DNA of 64,000 bases. It comes from Panagrolaimus kolymaensis (lineage: Eukaryota > Nematoda > Chromadorea > Rhabditida > Panagrolaimidae). Where the stretch lies: the NCBI GenBank assembly GCA_028622995.1, contig JAJQJQ010000051.1, forward strand, positions 1,674,001 through 1,738,000, written 5' to 3'. Both the position numbers and the translations under genes were made by a program. Shown here in pieces: positions 1 through 11,468 of this stretch. The number at the start of each line of letters is the position of its first letter. The first letter of the stretch is position 1. The notes beneath the pieces are model-generated. The model saw only the letters and a list, made by a program, of their open reading frames with translations. It searched no databases and was not told where the DNA came from.

Positions 1-408
1 GAAAGTTAAGAAATAGAACCAAAAAAAACTCAAAGTAAATAGTGTCATGTAATATTTTCTATCAAAAAAAAAAATGAAGGGAAAAAAATGGGCGGACGAT
101 AGATACGCATATTAGTTGACTAACTCACATACACACCAGCTGTTAGCTAAACAAAAAAGAAAGAAGAAAGTTTTATTTCTTCTATTTTCTTAATGGATCC
201 ATAGAAAAAAAGGTTGCTTTTATTTTTTTTTTCGCGAACTTTTTTTCTTTCTCTTTATTTATTTATTTCTTAAATTACGATATAAAAAATAAAGAGTTGC
301 GGAAGAAAATTATATTTTCATGTGCATTTTTTTAGGTTAGTTTCGAACATTTCTTTAAAAAAAAATTTCAGAATTTTAATACAAAAATTTTTCTAAAAAC
401 AAAAAATC
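1..408. other. Upstream region of the arginyl-tRNA synthetase gene
   Basis: No coding sequence is seen. The stretch is rich in A and T homopolymers. An acceptor-like aaatttcag ends at 371, 37 nt before the start codon, so the last part is probably outron and short 5' leader. No TATA or other factor site can be called with confidence. Confidence 0.5.
362..371 (+). promoter_or_regulatory. Putative trans-splice acceptor before arginyl-tRNA synthetase
   Basis: The sequence aaaatttcag ends at 371 and the ATG follows at 409. There is no upstream coding exon, so the site is more likely to accept a spliced leader than a cis exon. This is inference from position and consensus only. Confidence 0.4.
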
Positions 409-3400
409 ATGAATTCTCATATCGTTGTGGAAGATTATGGTGATTCATTAATGGATCGAATCAAAGAAATTTTTACTAAAGCTCAACAAAAAGTTTGTTG
501 TTAAAATTTAAAACGCGCTTTAATAAAAAAAAGTTTTAGGCTTATCCACAAATAACGGATCTTCCCTCGATGGTCACGGAAGCAACAAACACTAAATTTG
601 GTGATTATCAATGTAATTCAGCCCTTACTTTATCTAAGGTTAGTTAGTTATAAGTTTTTTGCGCTTTTTTGAAGTCGCAGCTTTGACCGATTTCAAAATT
701 TGTCATAAAAATTTTTATAAAAAAGAAACAAAAATTTTTGATATAAAAAAATGAAAACCAAAAGATTGATTTTTTAGTTGGGTTGCTAAGTTTGTAAATA
801 AAATTGTGGGAACCTCAAAAATCAAATTTTTTTTACACACATGCCAATAACTGATGACAATCCTCGCAAAATTTACATTCATAATCCAAACAAAAAAAAT
901 AATATAAAAAACCATTTCAATAAATATTTTTTATTCAATAAAGTAACTTCTTGTATTTTTTTCGAGCAAACCATTTTTTTTTTTGTTAGAAAAGAAAAAC
1001 ACAAGAAAAGAAAAATGAATGGTATTTAAAAGAAAATCTTAATGACATAAAAGCCAAAAAACAAAAATTGGTAGCATCATTTTTAACCTATGACGAAGAA
1101 AGATTGTGTTTTATTTTTTCGGCGATGAATGAATAAAACAAAACAAAAATTTCTTTTAATTAAGTTTTTTGTTGGTTTGACTGACTCATGACTGAAATAA
1201 TTTCTTTTATTTATTTATTTTTGCGCATAGACAACTTCATTTTGGTATTTAAATTTTTGTGGGGGTGGAAAGTATGAAAAAAAATGCGATAAAACATCAA
1301 AAAACTTTTAAACAAAAACTGCTGATTTTACAAATAAAATTTTTCTTCGAAACCGAAATTATTAAATTATTTTCTGAAAACTTTTTTGGTCATTAAACTT
1401 AGAATCGATTTTCTAATTCATATATTTTTAGTTTTTGTGGTTGTAATTCTTCTCAATTTTTTTTTAGAAATTAAAATCCATTGGAATTAACGAAAGCCCC
1501 ATTCAAATCGCTAAAAGCATTATCGAAGCAATTGAAAAAAATGATTTAATTAAAAATCTTGAAATCGCTGGTCCTGGATTTATTAATATTTTTCTTGAAT
1601 CCGAATTTCTTGGAATTCATATTGGAAAGCTACTTAAAAATGGAATAAATCCACCAAAAATTTCTAAACGTAAAGCATTGGTGGATTTTTCTTCACCAAA
1701 TATTGCAAAAGAAATGCACGTTGGACATTTGCGTTCAACAATCATTGGAGATTCCATTTGTCGTTTAATGGAATTTTTTGGTTTTGACGTTCTTCGAATT
1801 AATCACATTGGTGATTGGGGCACTCAATTTGGAATGCTTATAGCTCATTTACAAGAGAAGTTTCCAAATTATCTCATTGAAACTCCTCCAATCAGTGATT
1901 TGCAAGCTTTTTATAAAGTAAGTTTTTTTTGATTTTAAAAATTATAGACAAAATATGTGAAACTAAGAAAACTTTTGAAATTAAGTTTTTCTAATAAATA
2001 AAAAAATCCAATGAGCAATTTAATTGGAATTATTATATTTAAATTTATTTTAAAAAATACATAGCTTTTGAAAAAATACGCCCATACAAACGCATAATTT
2101 TTGGTATCAACGCGAAAGTATGGTAAAATCTTTCATACAGTTTTGATCTTGTCATAAATTAATCGAAAAAATCTTCTAAATTTCTAAACATAAAAAAACT
2201 TTGTAATAAAAAACAAAGAAATGAGTTCATTAATTAAATGGCGTTCGGATCTTGAAGCAAAAAATACAACGACAAAAACCTTTCATTTTCTTAATTCAAA
2301 CATTTCGACCGAAAAATGCAAATTTTAAGAGCATTCATTCCAGACAAAAAAATATTTTTATCAAGAAATTTAAATTTTCAAATATTCTTTAATCCACTTG
2401 TTTCTCAAATATTTTTGTAGCCTCCAATAATTCAGTTTTATAAATATAAAAGTTTATAGGAATCCAAAAAGCGTTTTGATGAAGACAAAACCTTCAAAGC
2501 TCGAGCATACGAAGCTGTGGTGAAACTTCAAAATTACTCCGATGAATCCATCGTAAAAGCATGGAAAATGATTTGTGATGTATCTCGAGAGGATTTTATA
2601 AAAATTTATGAAAAACTTGATATTAAAATTATTGAAAGAGGCGAATCATTTTATCAACAACGAATGAATGATCTCGTCAAAGAACTAGACGATCAAGGAA
2701 TTTTAATAAATGATGAAGGAAGAAAAATTTATTTTGCCCAAGGATTTTCTGTTCCTTTGACCATTGTTAAAAGTGATGGAGGATACACATATGACACGAG
2801 TGATTTTGCTGCAATCAAACAACGAATATTCGAGGAAAATATTGATTGGGCCATTTATGTTGTCGATTCCGGACAAAGTATGCATTTGGAAACCGTTTTT
2901 GCTGCGGCAAAAGAATTGGGTTGGTATAAATCGGAGGAAAAGAGAATTGAGCATGTTGGATTTGGAGTTGTTTTGGGTGAAGATAAGTAAGTTTGCGCAT
3001 GTAAAGAATACAACTCCAAAATTTTCAAAATCCCTAAAAAAATTATTACTTTTTTAAAATTATTTTTAAAAATTTCGCTGAGGAAAGTTGTCTCTTTTTT
3101 TTTTTTGAAATAAAAAAATTCAACACGTTTAAATTTGTTGAAAAAATAATTTTTTCTTTGTTTGATTTAGGGATATTTGAAGGTTTTCGACATGATAAAA
3201 AAAAGCTTCCAAAAAAAGTTTTGTTTCATTTAAAAAAATATTCATTTTCAAAAAACAAAACAAAGAGTTTCTTTTCCACATTAGTATTTTTTGAAATAAA
3301 ACTTGAAAATTTATAGAAACACTGTATTCAAATAAGCTCAAATTTTTTTTAGAAAAAAGTTCAAAACCCGTTCAGGTGAAACCGTTCGCTTGAATGATCT

Positions 3401-4178
3401 CCTGGATGAAGGAGTAAAACGTTCAGAAGAAAAATTATTTGATAAAAATCGCGAAAATTTTCTTACTAAAGAAGAATTTGTTGCTGCTAAAGAAGCCGTT
3501 GCATATGGTTGCATAAAATATGCGGATCTTTCTCATACTCGACTAAATGATTATGTTTTTTCTTTTGATCGAGTAAATTTTAAAAACTTATCTTTAAAAT
3601 TTTTTCTTAAATTTTTTAGATGTTGGATGACCGAGGAAATACTGCGGTGTATTTACTTTATGCATATGCTCGAATTCGATCCATCGCTCGGAATGCAGAA
3701 ATCACTCGAGAGACCCTTCTTGAAAAATTAAATTTCCAAAATGGAATGGTTAATTTTGGACATCAAAATGAAATAAAACTTTCTAAACAAATTCTTAAAT
3801 TTTCTGAAATTTTATTATCTGTTTTGGATTCGCTTCTTCTTCATTTAGTAAGTTTTTTTTTCATTAATAATTTTTAGTAAAAAAAACACAAAATAATTTA
3901 ATGAGGACTCTAAAGCTTATTTATTTTTTTTGTTTTTAGCTTTGCGAATACGTATATAATTTATCGACAACTTTCACGGAATTTTACACTGAATGTCAAG
4001 TTGTTGAAAAAAAGGATGGTAAGTTTCTGAAAAAAAATCATGATTAATTTTAATTTATAATATTTTAGGACAAATTGAATCCATCAATTTCAATCGTTTA
4101 GCCCTTTGTGAAGCAACAGCGGATACAATGGCTGGGTGCTTCAAAATTTTGGGAATTCGAGCAATTGAAAAAATTTAA
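409..4178 (+). CDS. rars-1: Cytosolic arginyl-tRNA synthetase
   Basis: This class I enzyme charges tRNA-Arg with arginine for cytosolic translation. Eight exons join in phase: 409-492, 540-638, 1468-1917, 2460-2986, 3353-3572, 3620-3847, 3940-4018 and 4069-4178, giving about 598 residues. The HIGH signature is visible as HVGH in exon 3, within [18 protein letters not shown]. Exon 4 carries [10 protein letters not shown] and exon 5 carries [17 protein letters not shown], the anticodon-binding half of eukaryotic RARS1. The C-terminus keeps the [10 protein letters not shown] ending. Human RARS1 is 660 residues with an N-terminal leucine-zipper extension for the multisynthetase complex; this model lacks that extension and starts directly at the Add1-like domain. 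Introns 2 (829 nt) and 3 (542 nt) are unusually long for the window. AATAAA-like signals lie near 4309-4320. Confidence 0.96.
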
Positions 4179-4942
4179 AACAACTTTATTTTATAAATTT
4201 TTTTATCCACTTTTTTTAAAACCAAATTATTCTTTCTTTCTGCTTTTTTAGGTCAAGAAGATTAAAGCTTTTTTACGTTATTTTTTTTTTTTGCAATTTT
4301 AATTACCAAAATAAAATAAATATAAAATATTCTTTAAAGAAGACAAATGCAGCATTAGAATTTGGTGTGCCACACCTTCTCTAAATACACACACGCATAA
4401 ACAAAGAAAATGCAACCTTGCTATTATGGCTTCAAAGCCTTACTGCTGATAAGGAAAAGGCATGGTTCATTTCTTTTTCTCTTTTTTGCTTTTAAAGGAA
4501 GATTCTTTAAAACCCTTTGAATCACTATTCTCTATTTTTTCGGTTGTTTGCATTTTTTTGTGATGGAAACTGATAAGATTAAAGAAAAAATAAATTTCTT
4601 CACATATTATCGGTTCCATTTTTTTTATTTTATAGGAACAATTTGATTTTTCACTTTGTCCCTCTCTTTTGTTTTGTGAAAAACTAGGAAAACCCAAAGT
4701 TTTAGTTTCTTGATTTTTTTGGGGAATTTTTGTATATTTTTGAAAGCAAAGAAAATTTTGGATAAGAGAAGCGAAAATATAAAGTTTGATTGCTTAAAAT
4801 TAAAAAAGGGTAAAGAGTTTTAATCGAAGAAAAAAAATCCTAAACTTGAAAATATCGCGAATTTTATATTTAATTTATCGAATTCTTTTATTTATTTCCT
4901 CACATTTTTCTTAGATAATAATTTTTTTTCTCATCTTTTTAG
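4179..4942. other. Intergenic region, RARS 3' UTR and upstream sequence of next gene
   Basis: The first 150 nt hold RARS 3' sequence with AATAAA-type signals near 4309. The rest has no ORF that resembles a protein. A strong acceptor (ctcatctttttag) ends at 4942 and the reading frame is open from there into the next gene. Confidence 0.5.
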
Positions 4943-5782
4943 CTCAAATTTTTTACACCATTTATGCAAGCGATGGGCCATCCAATTAACCATAACGAAA
5001 CAATCTTCGAATCTTTCCTTAATGGCCCTGATTCCTTCACTCGTTATGAAGATCATGACTTAGAGTATCTATCAAATTTATTAGCAAACGAAAAAACTTT
5101 AAAAAGTGATAAAATTTTACTTCGCAACTCAATCAAAATCGGTGAAACCATTTCTGAAACAAATGAAGATGGAAAAACAAAATCAATTCCATATAAATAT
5201 GAAAAACTTTCGGGAAGATATTCTACTAAATTAGGGTTATTTGGTTTATCTAAAGAACTAAAAAATGATTTATTTATCAAGCATGAAGGATATCAAAGTT
5301 TGGACATAGTAAACCGAAATTATCAAATCATTAATGAAATTTGTAAAATCAATGGCTTAAATTTTCCAGAAATTGAAACTTTAGTTAAAAATTATAAAAC
5401 CTTTTCACATCGATATTCATATTATTGGGGTGGATCGGAATTATCTAAAAAAGCATTTTCTCAATTGGTTTATCATCCTGAGCATAAAAGTGAAGAACCG
5501 GAGTACATCAAAAATTTAGTGGACGAACTTCAAAAGGTTCACACAATTTTCAATCACCCAGGTTATCCGGATTTAACTCTCATGCAAATGATTGAAATCT
5601 ATTCAACGTACATTATTAATAATTGCGTTTATGAATATTTGGTTCAGCATGAAATCATTAAAAATGAACATTGTTGTTTGGGAAATAATGTAATTTATTT
5701 CAAACCTTTGAAAAGTTTTGACAAAAAAGATGTTGAAACTTATATCCACGAGCAAACTGGGTTGAATATTATTTTGCATTAA
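4943..5782 (+). CDS. Possible viral or selfish-element replicase-like protein, single exon
   Basis: One uninterrupted frame codes for 272 residues from the ATG at 4964. The frame is also open for 21 nt back to the acceptor ending at 4942, which looks like a trans-splice site, so the ATG is probably the true start. About residues 85-125 read GRYSTK, then GLFGLSKELKNDLF, then SLDIVNRNYQII. This recalls the GR(L/Y)...LPRELR...DIDMVNxHP pattern seen in polymerase- and primase-like proteins of large DNA viruses and related elements. The C-terminus (LGNNVIYFKP, then an ending in TGLNIILH) recalls their usual '-DG(F/N)xxxx' tail. The His-Pro of the usual motif is Asn-Tyr here, so activity is doubtful. 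There is no intron, unlike every conserved neighbour, which fits acquisition by transfer. The assignment rests on remembered motif shape, and an unrelated nematode protein remains possible. Confidence 0.35.
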   Translation, partial: LKFFTPFMQAMGHPINHNETIFESFLNGPDSFTRYEDHDLEYLSNLLANEKTLKSDKILLRNSIKIGETISETNEDGKTKSIPYKYEKLSGRYSTKLGLFGLSKELKNDLFIKHEGYQSLDIVNRNYQIINEICKINGLNFPEIETLVKNYKTFSHRYSYYWGGSELSKKAFSQLVYHPEHKSEEPEYIKNLVDELQKVHTIFNHPGYPDLTLMQMIEIYSTYIINNCVYEYLVQHEIIKNEHCCLGNNVIYFKPLKSFDKKDVETYIHEQTGLNIILH

Positions 5783-6563
5783 GCCATTATTTGTGAAGCA
5801 AAGAAAACTTGAAAATGAAAAAAACTAAAAGATAGAAGAAGTGAATTAATAAATTTTTGCCTAAATTAAAGTTTATTTTTTTTCTAAAAGTTAATTTATA
5901 CGTTTATAATATGCTTATTATTATGTTATTTTTTGATTAGTTTATAACTTTTTTCACATATTTTCTTTTCTTTAGTTATTAAATTACTCTTCCTTTTAAT
6001 GGAGCATGTTTGATTTTGCTTTTTACTGATATTTTTTGCAAATCTAAAACTCATAATAAACAAAGAAAATCACCATTTTAGCAACAATAAACACCATGGG
6101 CCAAAGACTAAGACTTATTTCCTAATTTTTTGTTATTTTATTTTACTTTATTTTTTTTGCTACTCAAAAAAGATTTTTATCTCTTCAGAAAAAAATAAGG
6201 TTTTTTCTGTACTTTTTTTTCATAAACGTCAACATCCATAAAACTTGTTCATTCAAGAACCCTTTTTTTCGCCTTTAGGAAGTTTTTGTTTTGTTTATAT
6301 TTTTTTTTGTAGTTTAAAAACTTGTTTTTTTTTCTTTTGCAATCCTATTTTTAATTTCTCGAGCATCTTTCTTTTTTTTTTCTCCACCCTATTTTTTTTT
6401 CTTCCCGTTGACTACATATTACTTAAAAGGTCATCATCAACAACACTAAACCGAAGAAAAAAAAAAGTTAGTTCATTTTATTATTTATTTTTATTTTTCT
6501 CAACAAAAAAAACTTTATTCCGTGAATTTACGCTCTAACTATTTTTTTTTTGTGAAATAAAAA
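5783..6563. other. Intergenic, T-rich
   Basis: No supported gene. The segment between 6245 and 6540 is open in one frame but is dominated by poly-T and codes mostly for Phe and Ser, so it is treated as low-complexity upstream sequence of the chemoreceptor. Confidence 0.5.
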
Positions 6564-8246
6564 ATGTACGAAAATTTAACTTTGGAAGATATATATCATC
6601 CAAAATTTTTACAATTTTATCAATGGAATATTTATATTGCGTTTACTTTATCCAATATTTTTTTCCCACCATGTATTTATATTGTTTGGACTCAATCTAA
6701 AAGTGCGAAAATGTATAAGGTAACTTTTTTTTTACTTATTTCTTCATTTCGGGAGTTTCAAATATTTCCATTTCCACAGATTTTTGCTAATTTTCAAACC
6801 AAGTTTATTAAATTAATTTGCTAAAACATAGTTTAAATTTACTAAATTTCAAGGAACCACAAATCTTTGTAAACTTTTTGAGGCAAAGTGGAAAAATAAT
6901 TAAGTATTCAATTCTTTTACCTTTTAAAAAACGAGAAAAATGCATAATTAATGCCACCGGTAAAGTTAGGCTCTAACCTACAGCAATTCTTTGAATTTCC
7001 TCGACTCCTAAAAACCAAATAAAAAAAGCTTTTAAGCTTTTGATTTTGTAATATTGAATAAAAAAATAAATCATGGTTCGATTTAAAAATTGGTCCAAAT
7101 TTAATTTGTTCTCGAAAAAACAAAACTATTTAATTTCCAGTATGGTAGAATTTTTTTTGAGCCATTGGTTAGTTCTCGGAAGCTATAATTAAATTTGGGT
7201 CTTCTTTACTTTCGCGCCCCCGGGAAAAAATGAAACTTTTTACTTACTTTTCTTACGTTTTTTTATTATTGCTTTTATTTTAGTACCTTTTAATTAATCA
7301 ACTATTTTGGTCATATATCCACGACGTTGTATTTACAATTTGGATTCATTGCCCAATATTTCCCATTTCTGCTATATATTTTCGTGGGATTAGTACTTAT
7401 CTTGGTGAACATAGTTTTATGATACATTTGCCTTTTCATTTGTTGGTTAGCGTTGGACATACTCAATCATATATAATTGCTGGACTTTATCGACTTAGTT
7501 ATGCCTCAGGAAATCCGACCACGATAATTCAACATTGGTTTCGAAGTGGCACACGATTAACAATTTTAATATTTGGAAGTTGGATAATTTTTTCCATTCC
7601 CGTTGCAGGGCCATCATTTTTTGGGGATTATACAGTTTGGAAGCGGACTCAACTTCCTCATGAACCTTTGCTACAAGAAATGTTAAAAATAGAACCCACA
7701 GTTTCGGGTTATCCATTTTTTGGATTTCGCCATGCTTCTCCAGCGTTAGCTTTTTCATTGATGGCATACGCAATATTTATTTTTGTATTTTTTATTGGTG
7801 GCACAGGAATTTATGCTTTATTTATTTATGAATCATTCATGAAAAATTTTATGTCAAAACACACACAAAAAATGCAAAGAATTTTATTTTGGGCCATTAC
7901 CGTTCAACTTATGACTGTCACTATTTTGCTTTTTTTACCTTTCGTAATTCAATATACAGTTTTTTTGCTTCAATTTAAAAATGGAAGTATTATTGCATCG
8001 AGTATGTTTCTATCAATGAATTATCATTTATTAGTGGAAATTATTGCGCTTGGATTTTTTGTTAAACCATATCGAGAATATATAATTAAAATATTCCGGA
8101 AAAGTGTTCAAACTATTCGAAAACATAGTCATCATGCTTCAACAACAAAAATTCATAATAGCAGCAAATCAACGAGTTCTGAAACGGCACCCAAAGGGAC
8201 TTCTTCTTCTGGAAAAGTACCGCCGAAAAAATTAAGTGAATCTTAG
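6564..8246 (+). CDS. Seven-transmembrane chemoreceptor, Srh/Sri type
   Basis: Two exons, 6564-6719 and 7284-8246, give a protein of about 372 residues. Exon 1 encodes the extracellular N-terminus (LEDIYHPKFLQFY) and helix 1. Exon 2 opens with YLLINQLFWSYIHD and PIFPISAIYFRG, the helix 2 and ECL1 features of nematode serpentine receptors of the Str superfamily. Further hydrophobic helices follow. Helix 7 is followed by KPYREYI, close to the PYR(E/K) box that ends the seventh helix in Srh and Sri receptors. The cytoplasmic tail is a His/Ser/Thr-rich stretch of about 45 residues, long for the family. Such receptors usually act in chemosensory neurons; the ligand cannot be inferred. The 564-nt intron shows no convincing extra exon. 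An AATAAA signal lies near 8410. Confidence 0.8.
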
Positions 8247-8586
8247 AAAAAAAATGTTTTGTTTGGATTGGAAACTCTGGACTCAAAAAACATAAACATT
8301 CAAATACTGTATTTGGAAAGAAGTTTTACAATGTTATTGAAATCATTTTATTTGTTTGTAAATATAATATTTGTGTTCATAAAAATTGAGAATTGAAAAA
8401 GAAAGAAAAATAAAGGCAAAAATTAATGCGAGATTCTTTTTAATTGAAAAAATCATAGCTTTAATTATCACGAGATGGATGGAAATAAAAGAGATATTTT
8501 GCATGAGCGTCATTTAGAAAATAAATTTTAAAAATTGATAAGAAGGCGATAAATTTAAATTTTTTTTTGAATCAATTGACATTAAT
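8247..8586. other. Convergent 3' ends
   Basis: This holds the 3' UTR of the chemoreceptor on the plus strand (aataaa near 8410) and the downstream sequence of the minus-strand gene. No ORF or RNA gene is seen. Confidence 0.5.
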
Positions 8587-9516
8587 TCAATATTGTCGAT
8601 TTGAATGCCAGCTTAATGTTGGTTTTAAATTTAAATCCCAGCTTTTAAATTTATTTTCAAGAATATTTTTAAATTCTTCAAAATTTCCATTAATAATATG
8701 AAAATTAAGAAATGCGTTTGAAGCTAAATTCTTTTCAAGAAATTTATAAAAGCCTTCAGCATTAAAATTTCCATTAAATCGTAAATCCATAAGTTCAAGT
8801 TTATTATCAAATTTTAGGGATAAAAGGTTTTCATGCCCCTTTTCCGCAGATAGATAGCGTTTCGTTGATCTAAAAAAAAAACACTGATTATACTTTTTTT
8901 GATAAAAAAAAATGAGAAAAATATATTTACACAATGCGACGAAGTTTTGGAATGAAAGCTAAAAGTTCAGTCAGAGATACAGTGATTAAATCTTTTACAT
9001 CAGTATGATAAAAATTTGTTACATTATCGAGACATAACGATTCAATAGAATTAGATTGAAAGAAAATTTTGCATTCGCTTAAAGTTAAATTACACGAATT
9101 AAGGGTTAAAGCTTTCAAATTGGATTTAACTATTTTAGATAAAAATTTTGAAATATTTAAATTATTTCCATTAATTTTTAAAGAATTTGTTAACCAAATA
9201 TTTTTAAAATCTTTCATTAATTCTATTTCATTTTTAGTCAATTTTATGCTATTTCCTGAATATTCTTTTGTTATTGTTGAAGGATAAGCATTTTCAGTAT
9301 CATCAAATATTTCAAATTTATGAACTAAATTTATTTGATATTTGTAATAAAAATATTTGCTTGTTTGATAAAGCTTTCGTAAATGAGAGTAATAAAGATT
9401 TTCAAGAATATGCAAATTTACCGCAATACAAAATGGTAACTTTTGAATTTCCGGAATTTCACATGTTCGAGGTTTTAAAAGTTTTTTATAACTTAAATCA
9501 ATTAAAGTTGGATTTT
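8587..9516 (-). CDS. F-box/leucine-rich-like segment, possibly the C-terminal part of the HAT gene
   Basis: Two exons on the minus strand, 9516-8931 and 8869-8587, encode about 290 residues. The beginning reads EIPEIQKLPFCIAV, then HILENLYYSHLRKLYQ and SKYFYYK, which has the LP..I...IL..L.Y..LRKL spacing of an F-box-like helix. It is followed by irregular leucine-rich stretches such as NLKALTLNSCNLTLSECK and SIESLCLDNV. There is no in-frame ATG before the F-box-like part. The acceptor at 9517 joins in phase to the HAT exon that ends at 9574, so the simplest model is one fused protein of about 613 residues. The alternative is a separate gene whose first exon was missed. F-box proteins usually link substrates to SCF ubiquitin ligases; this role is inferred. 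Confidence 0.5.
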
Positions 9517-9573
9517 CTAAAAAAAGCTTTCTTTTTTCGTTATTTTTGAATATTTTTCAAAGTAGAAATTTAC

Positions 9574-10918
9574 CCTTTAAATAAATTTCTTTTGCATCAT
9601 CAATCTTTTTTGAAAGTTTTAAGAATTTATGTTGATCGGCAAAATCCTTTGCAAAGTAAAAAAATTTCATTTTATCTTTCATCGAAATTTTCAAAGCTTT
9701 TTTAAGCCAAGTTTTGGATGATTTAAGGGAATTAAAATGAAATTCAAATTTAATTAAATCAATCCAAAATTCAGAAATATCAAACTCGCAATTTTCATTC
9801 ATTTTTTTTATTTTGGTTTGATATTTTTCTTTCATTTTTTTATCATTCAAAAATAATCGACAATATCGAGAGTAAAGTTGAAACAAATCCTAAAACATTT
9901 ATTTTCCTTTTTTAGAAAGAAAAAAAAATTTGGATTCAAACAAACAAACTTTGGAATCAGATTTTGTATCTTCCAAATATTCGATATAAGCTTTCCAAAG
10001 ATTTTGACACCATGGATTTTTAGCAAGACGAGTCTCAATATTATTAATAACAAACTCAATGTTTTCAGTTTTCAATAAAATTTTAATAAATTCTTTTCCA
10101 TTTTTAATATCAGCTTTTTTAATTTCTTGATAAATTTTTGAATTCTTTTTATATTGGTTCAATAATTCATTTGATGTCGGTGGTGAATCTAAAAATGAAT
10201 TAATTAAGTTTCAAGCTATGTGCAAAAAAGGCTATAAAAAAAAGAGTGCCAAAATCCGAGTAAAAGCACACGCTTTCACTCTACTAAAATTTAATACAAA
10301 AAAAATGCATTTTTTTTTCTTTAGTTATTTACCATTATTTTCTATATATGCATTATAAGCTAATTGTAATTTAGAATTTGGAAGAGAAATCATATTTTTG
10401 AGTTCTTCTATTTTCCCTTTCTCAGCATAATAATGAAATGAAATATAATCATTGTAGTATGGCCATTCAACATGTGGGAACTATAAAAGTAAATAATTTA
10501 ATTTAAAAAAATAAAGTTTTTTGGGAACAAAAAAATTAAGTATTTACTTTTACAGCGGGAAAATCAAATAGTTTTCGCTCATAAATTTTACCAGTGTTCC
10601 AAGTAAGTATTTTATCGGAAGTAGTGGCATCATCATAGATTAAGCTAAAAATATTTTATCAGATATATAAATTAGCATTTTCGTTGATAAATAAATGCTT
10701 TATAAAGTTTCACAGTTCCTAGTTCGAAAATTTTAAAAAACTTACTCGCTCCAATAATTCCAAATTTCTGGTAAAGTTGTAAATTTTTCGGCGAAATTTT
10801 GAAGCAAACGGTTTTTAACAGAAAATGTGGTGGCAGTTTCTAACTTTTTATTTAACTTTTTTAAAGCTTTTTTATATTCTTTTGGTAAAAGATTGAGATA
10901 ATCTATTTCCAAAACCAT
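9574..10918 (-). CDS. HAT-repeat protein, SART3/Prp39-like N-terminal region
   Basis: Five minus-strand exons (10918-10746, 10644-10548, 10480-10333, 10188-9950, 9889-9574) read in phase from ATG at 10918. The sequence has half-a-TPR features: an aromatic pair at regular spacing, as in PEIWNYWSDL, EWPYYNDYISFHYYAE, NPWCQNLWKAYIEYLE and ISEFWIDLIKFEFHF. The order resembles the HAT half of SART3, a U4/U6 snRNP recycling factor, but no RRM domains follow. Without the splice to 9516 the frame ends at a TGA about six codons downstream, so a short HAT-only protein of about 330 residues is also possible. An RNA-processing role is inference from the repeat class. Confidence 0.6.
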
Positions 10919-11468
10919 TTTAGGCCAAAAAAAGCAGCAATCAGTCGACCAGAAAAAAATCTAAAGTTTCAAATGAATGAATGGAAGAGAAATATTTTTG
11001 TTAGTAAAATTTGTAGGTCGCATAGGTTTTATTTAATAAAAAATTGCTTAAAGGTATATTTTTGATCTCAACCTAAAGTTTTGTTTTTCATAACAAAAAA
11101 TGGGTATTTAGAAAAAGGTAAGCAAGCAACTTACTTTTTTTTATAAAAAGCCAATGAGAACGAGAACTTCAATTTTTAAAGTAGCATACAAAAAAAGAAG
11201 CACCACCCAACTTTTTTGGTTTTGAAATTTTCTTAAAAAGCAGACGATTTTTTGAAGAAGAAAAAAAATAATTATTTCATTAAATAAACTTTTTGCTATG
11301 AAAATATGTCAAAAAAAATATGGAGAAATGCGTACAAAAACAAATGTTTCTTTTTTTTCAACAAAAGAACTTTATTTTCCTTTTAATTAGTGATTCATTT
11401 TTTTACAATAATAAACTTAATTTTTTTACAGTCATTTTTAAACTATCCTTTTTTAACAACAAAAAATT
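10919..11468. other. Intergenic between HAT gene and glycosyltransferase
   Basis: Both flanking genes are on the minus strand. No protein-like ORF is visible, and only A/T-rich runs are seen. Confidence 0.5.

Noticed and set aside
6245..6538. 97-codon plus-strand frame upstream of the chemoreceptor
   Set aside because: Poly-T coded Phe/Ser stretch; reads as low-complexity upstream DNA.
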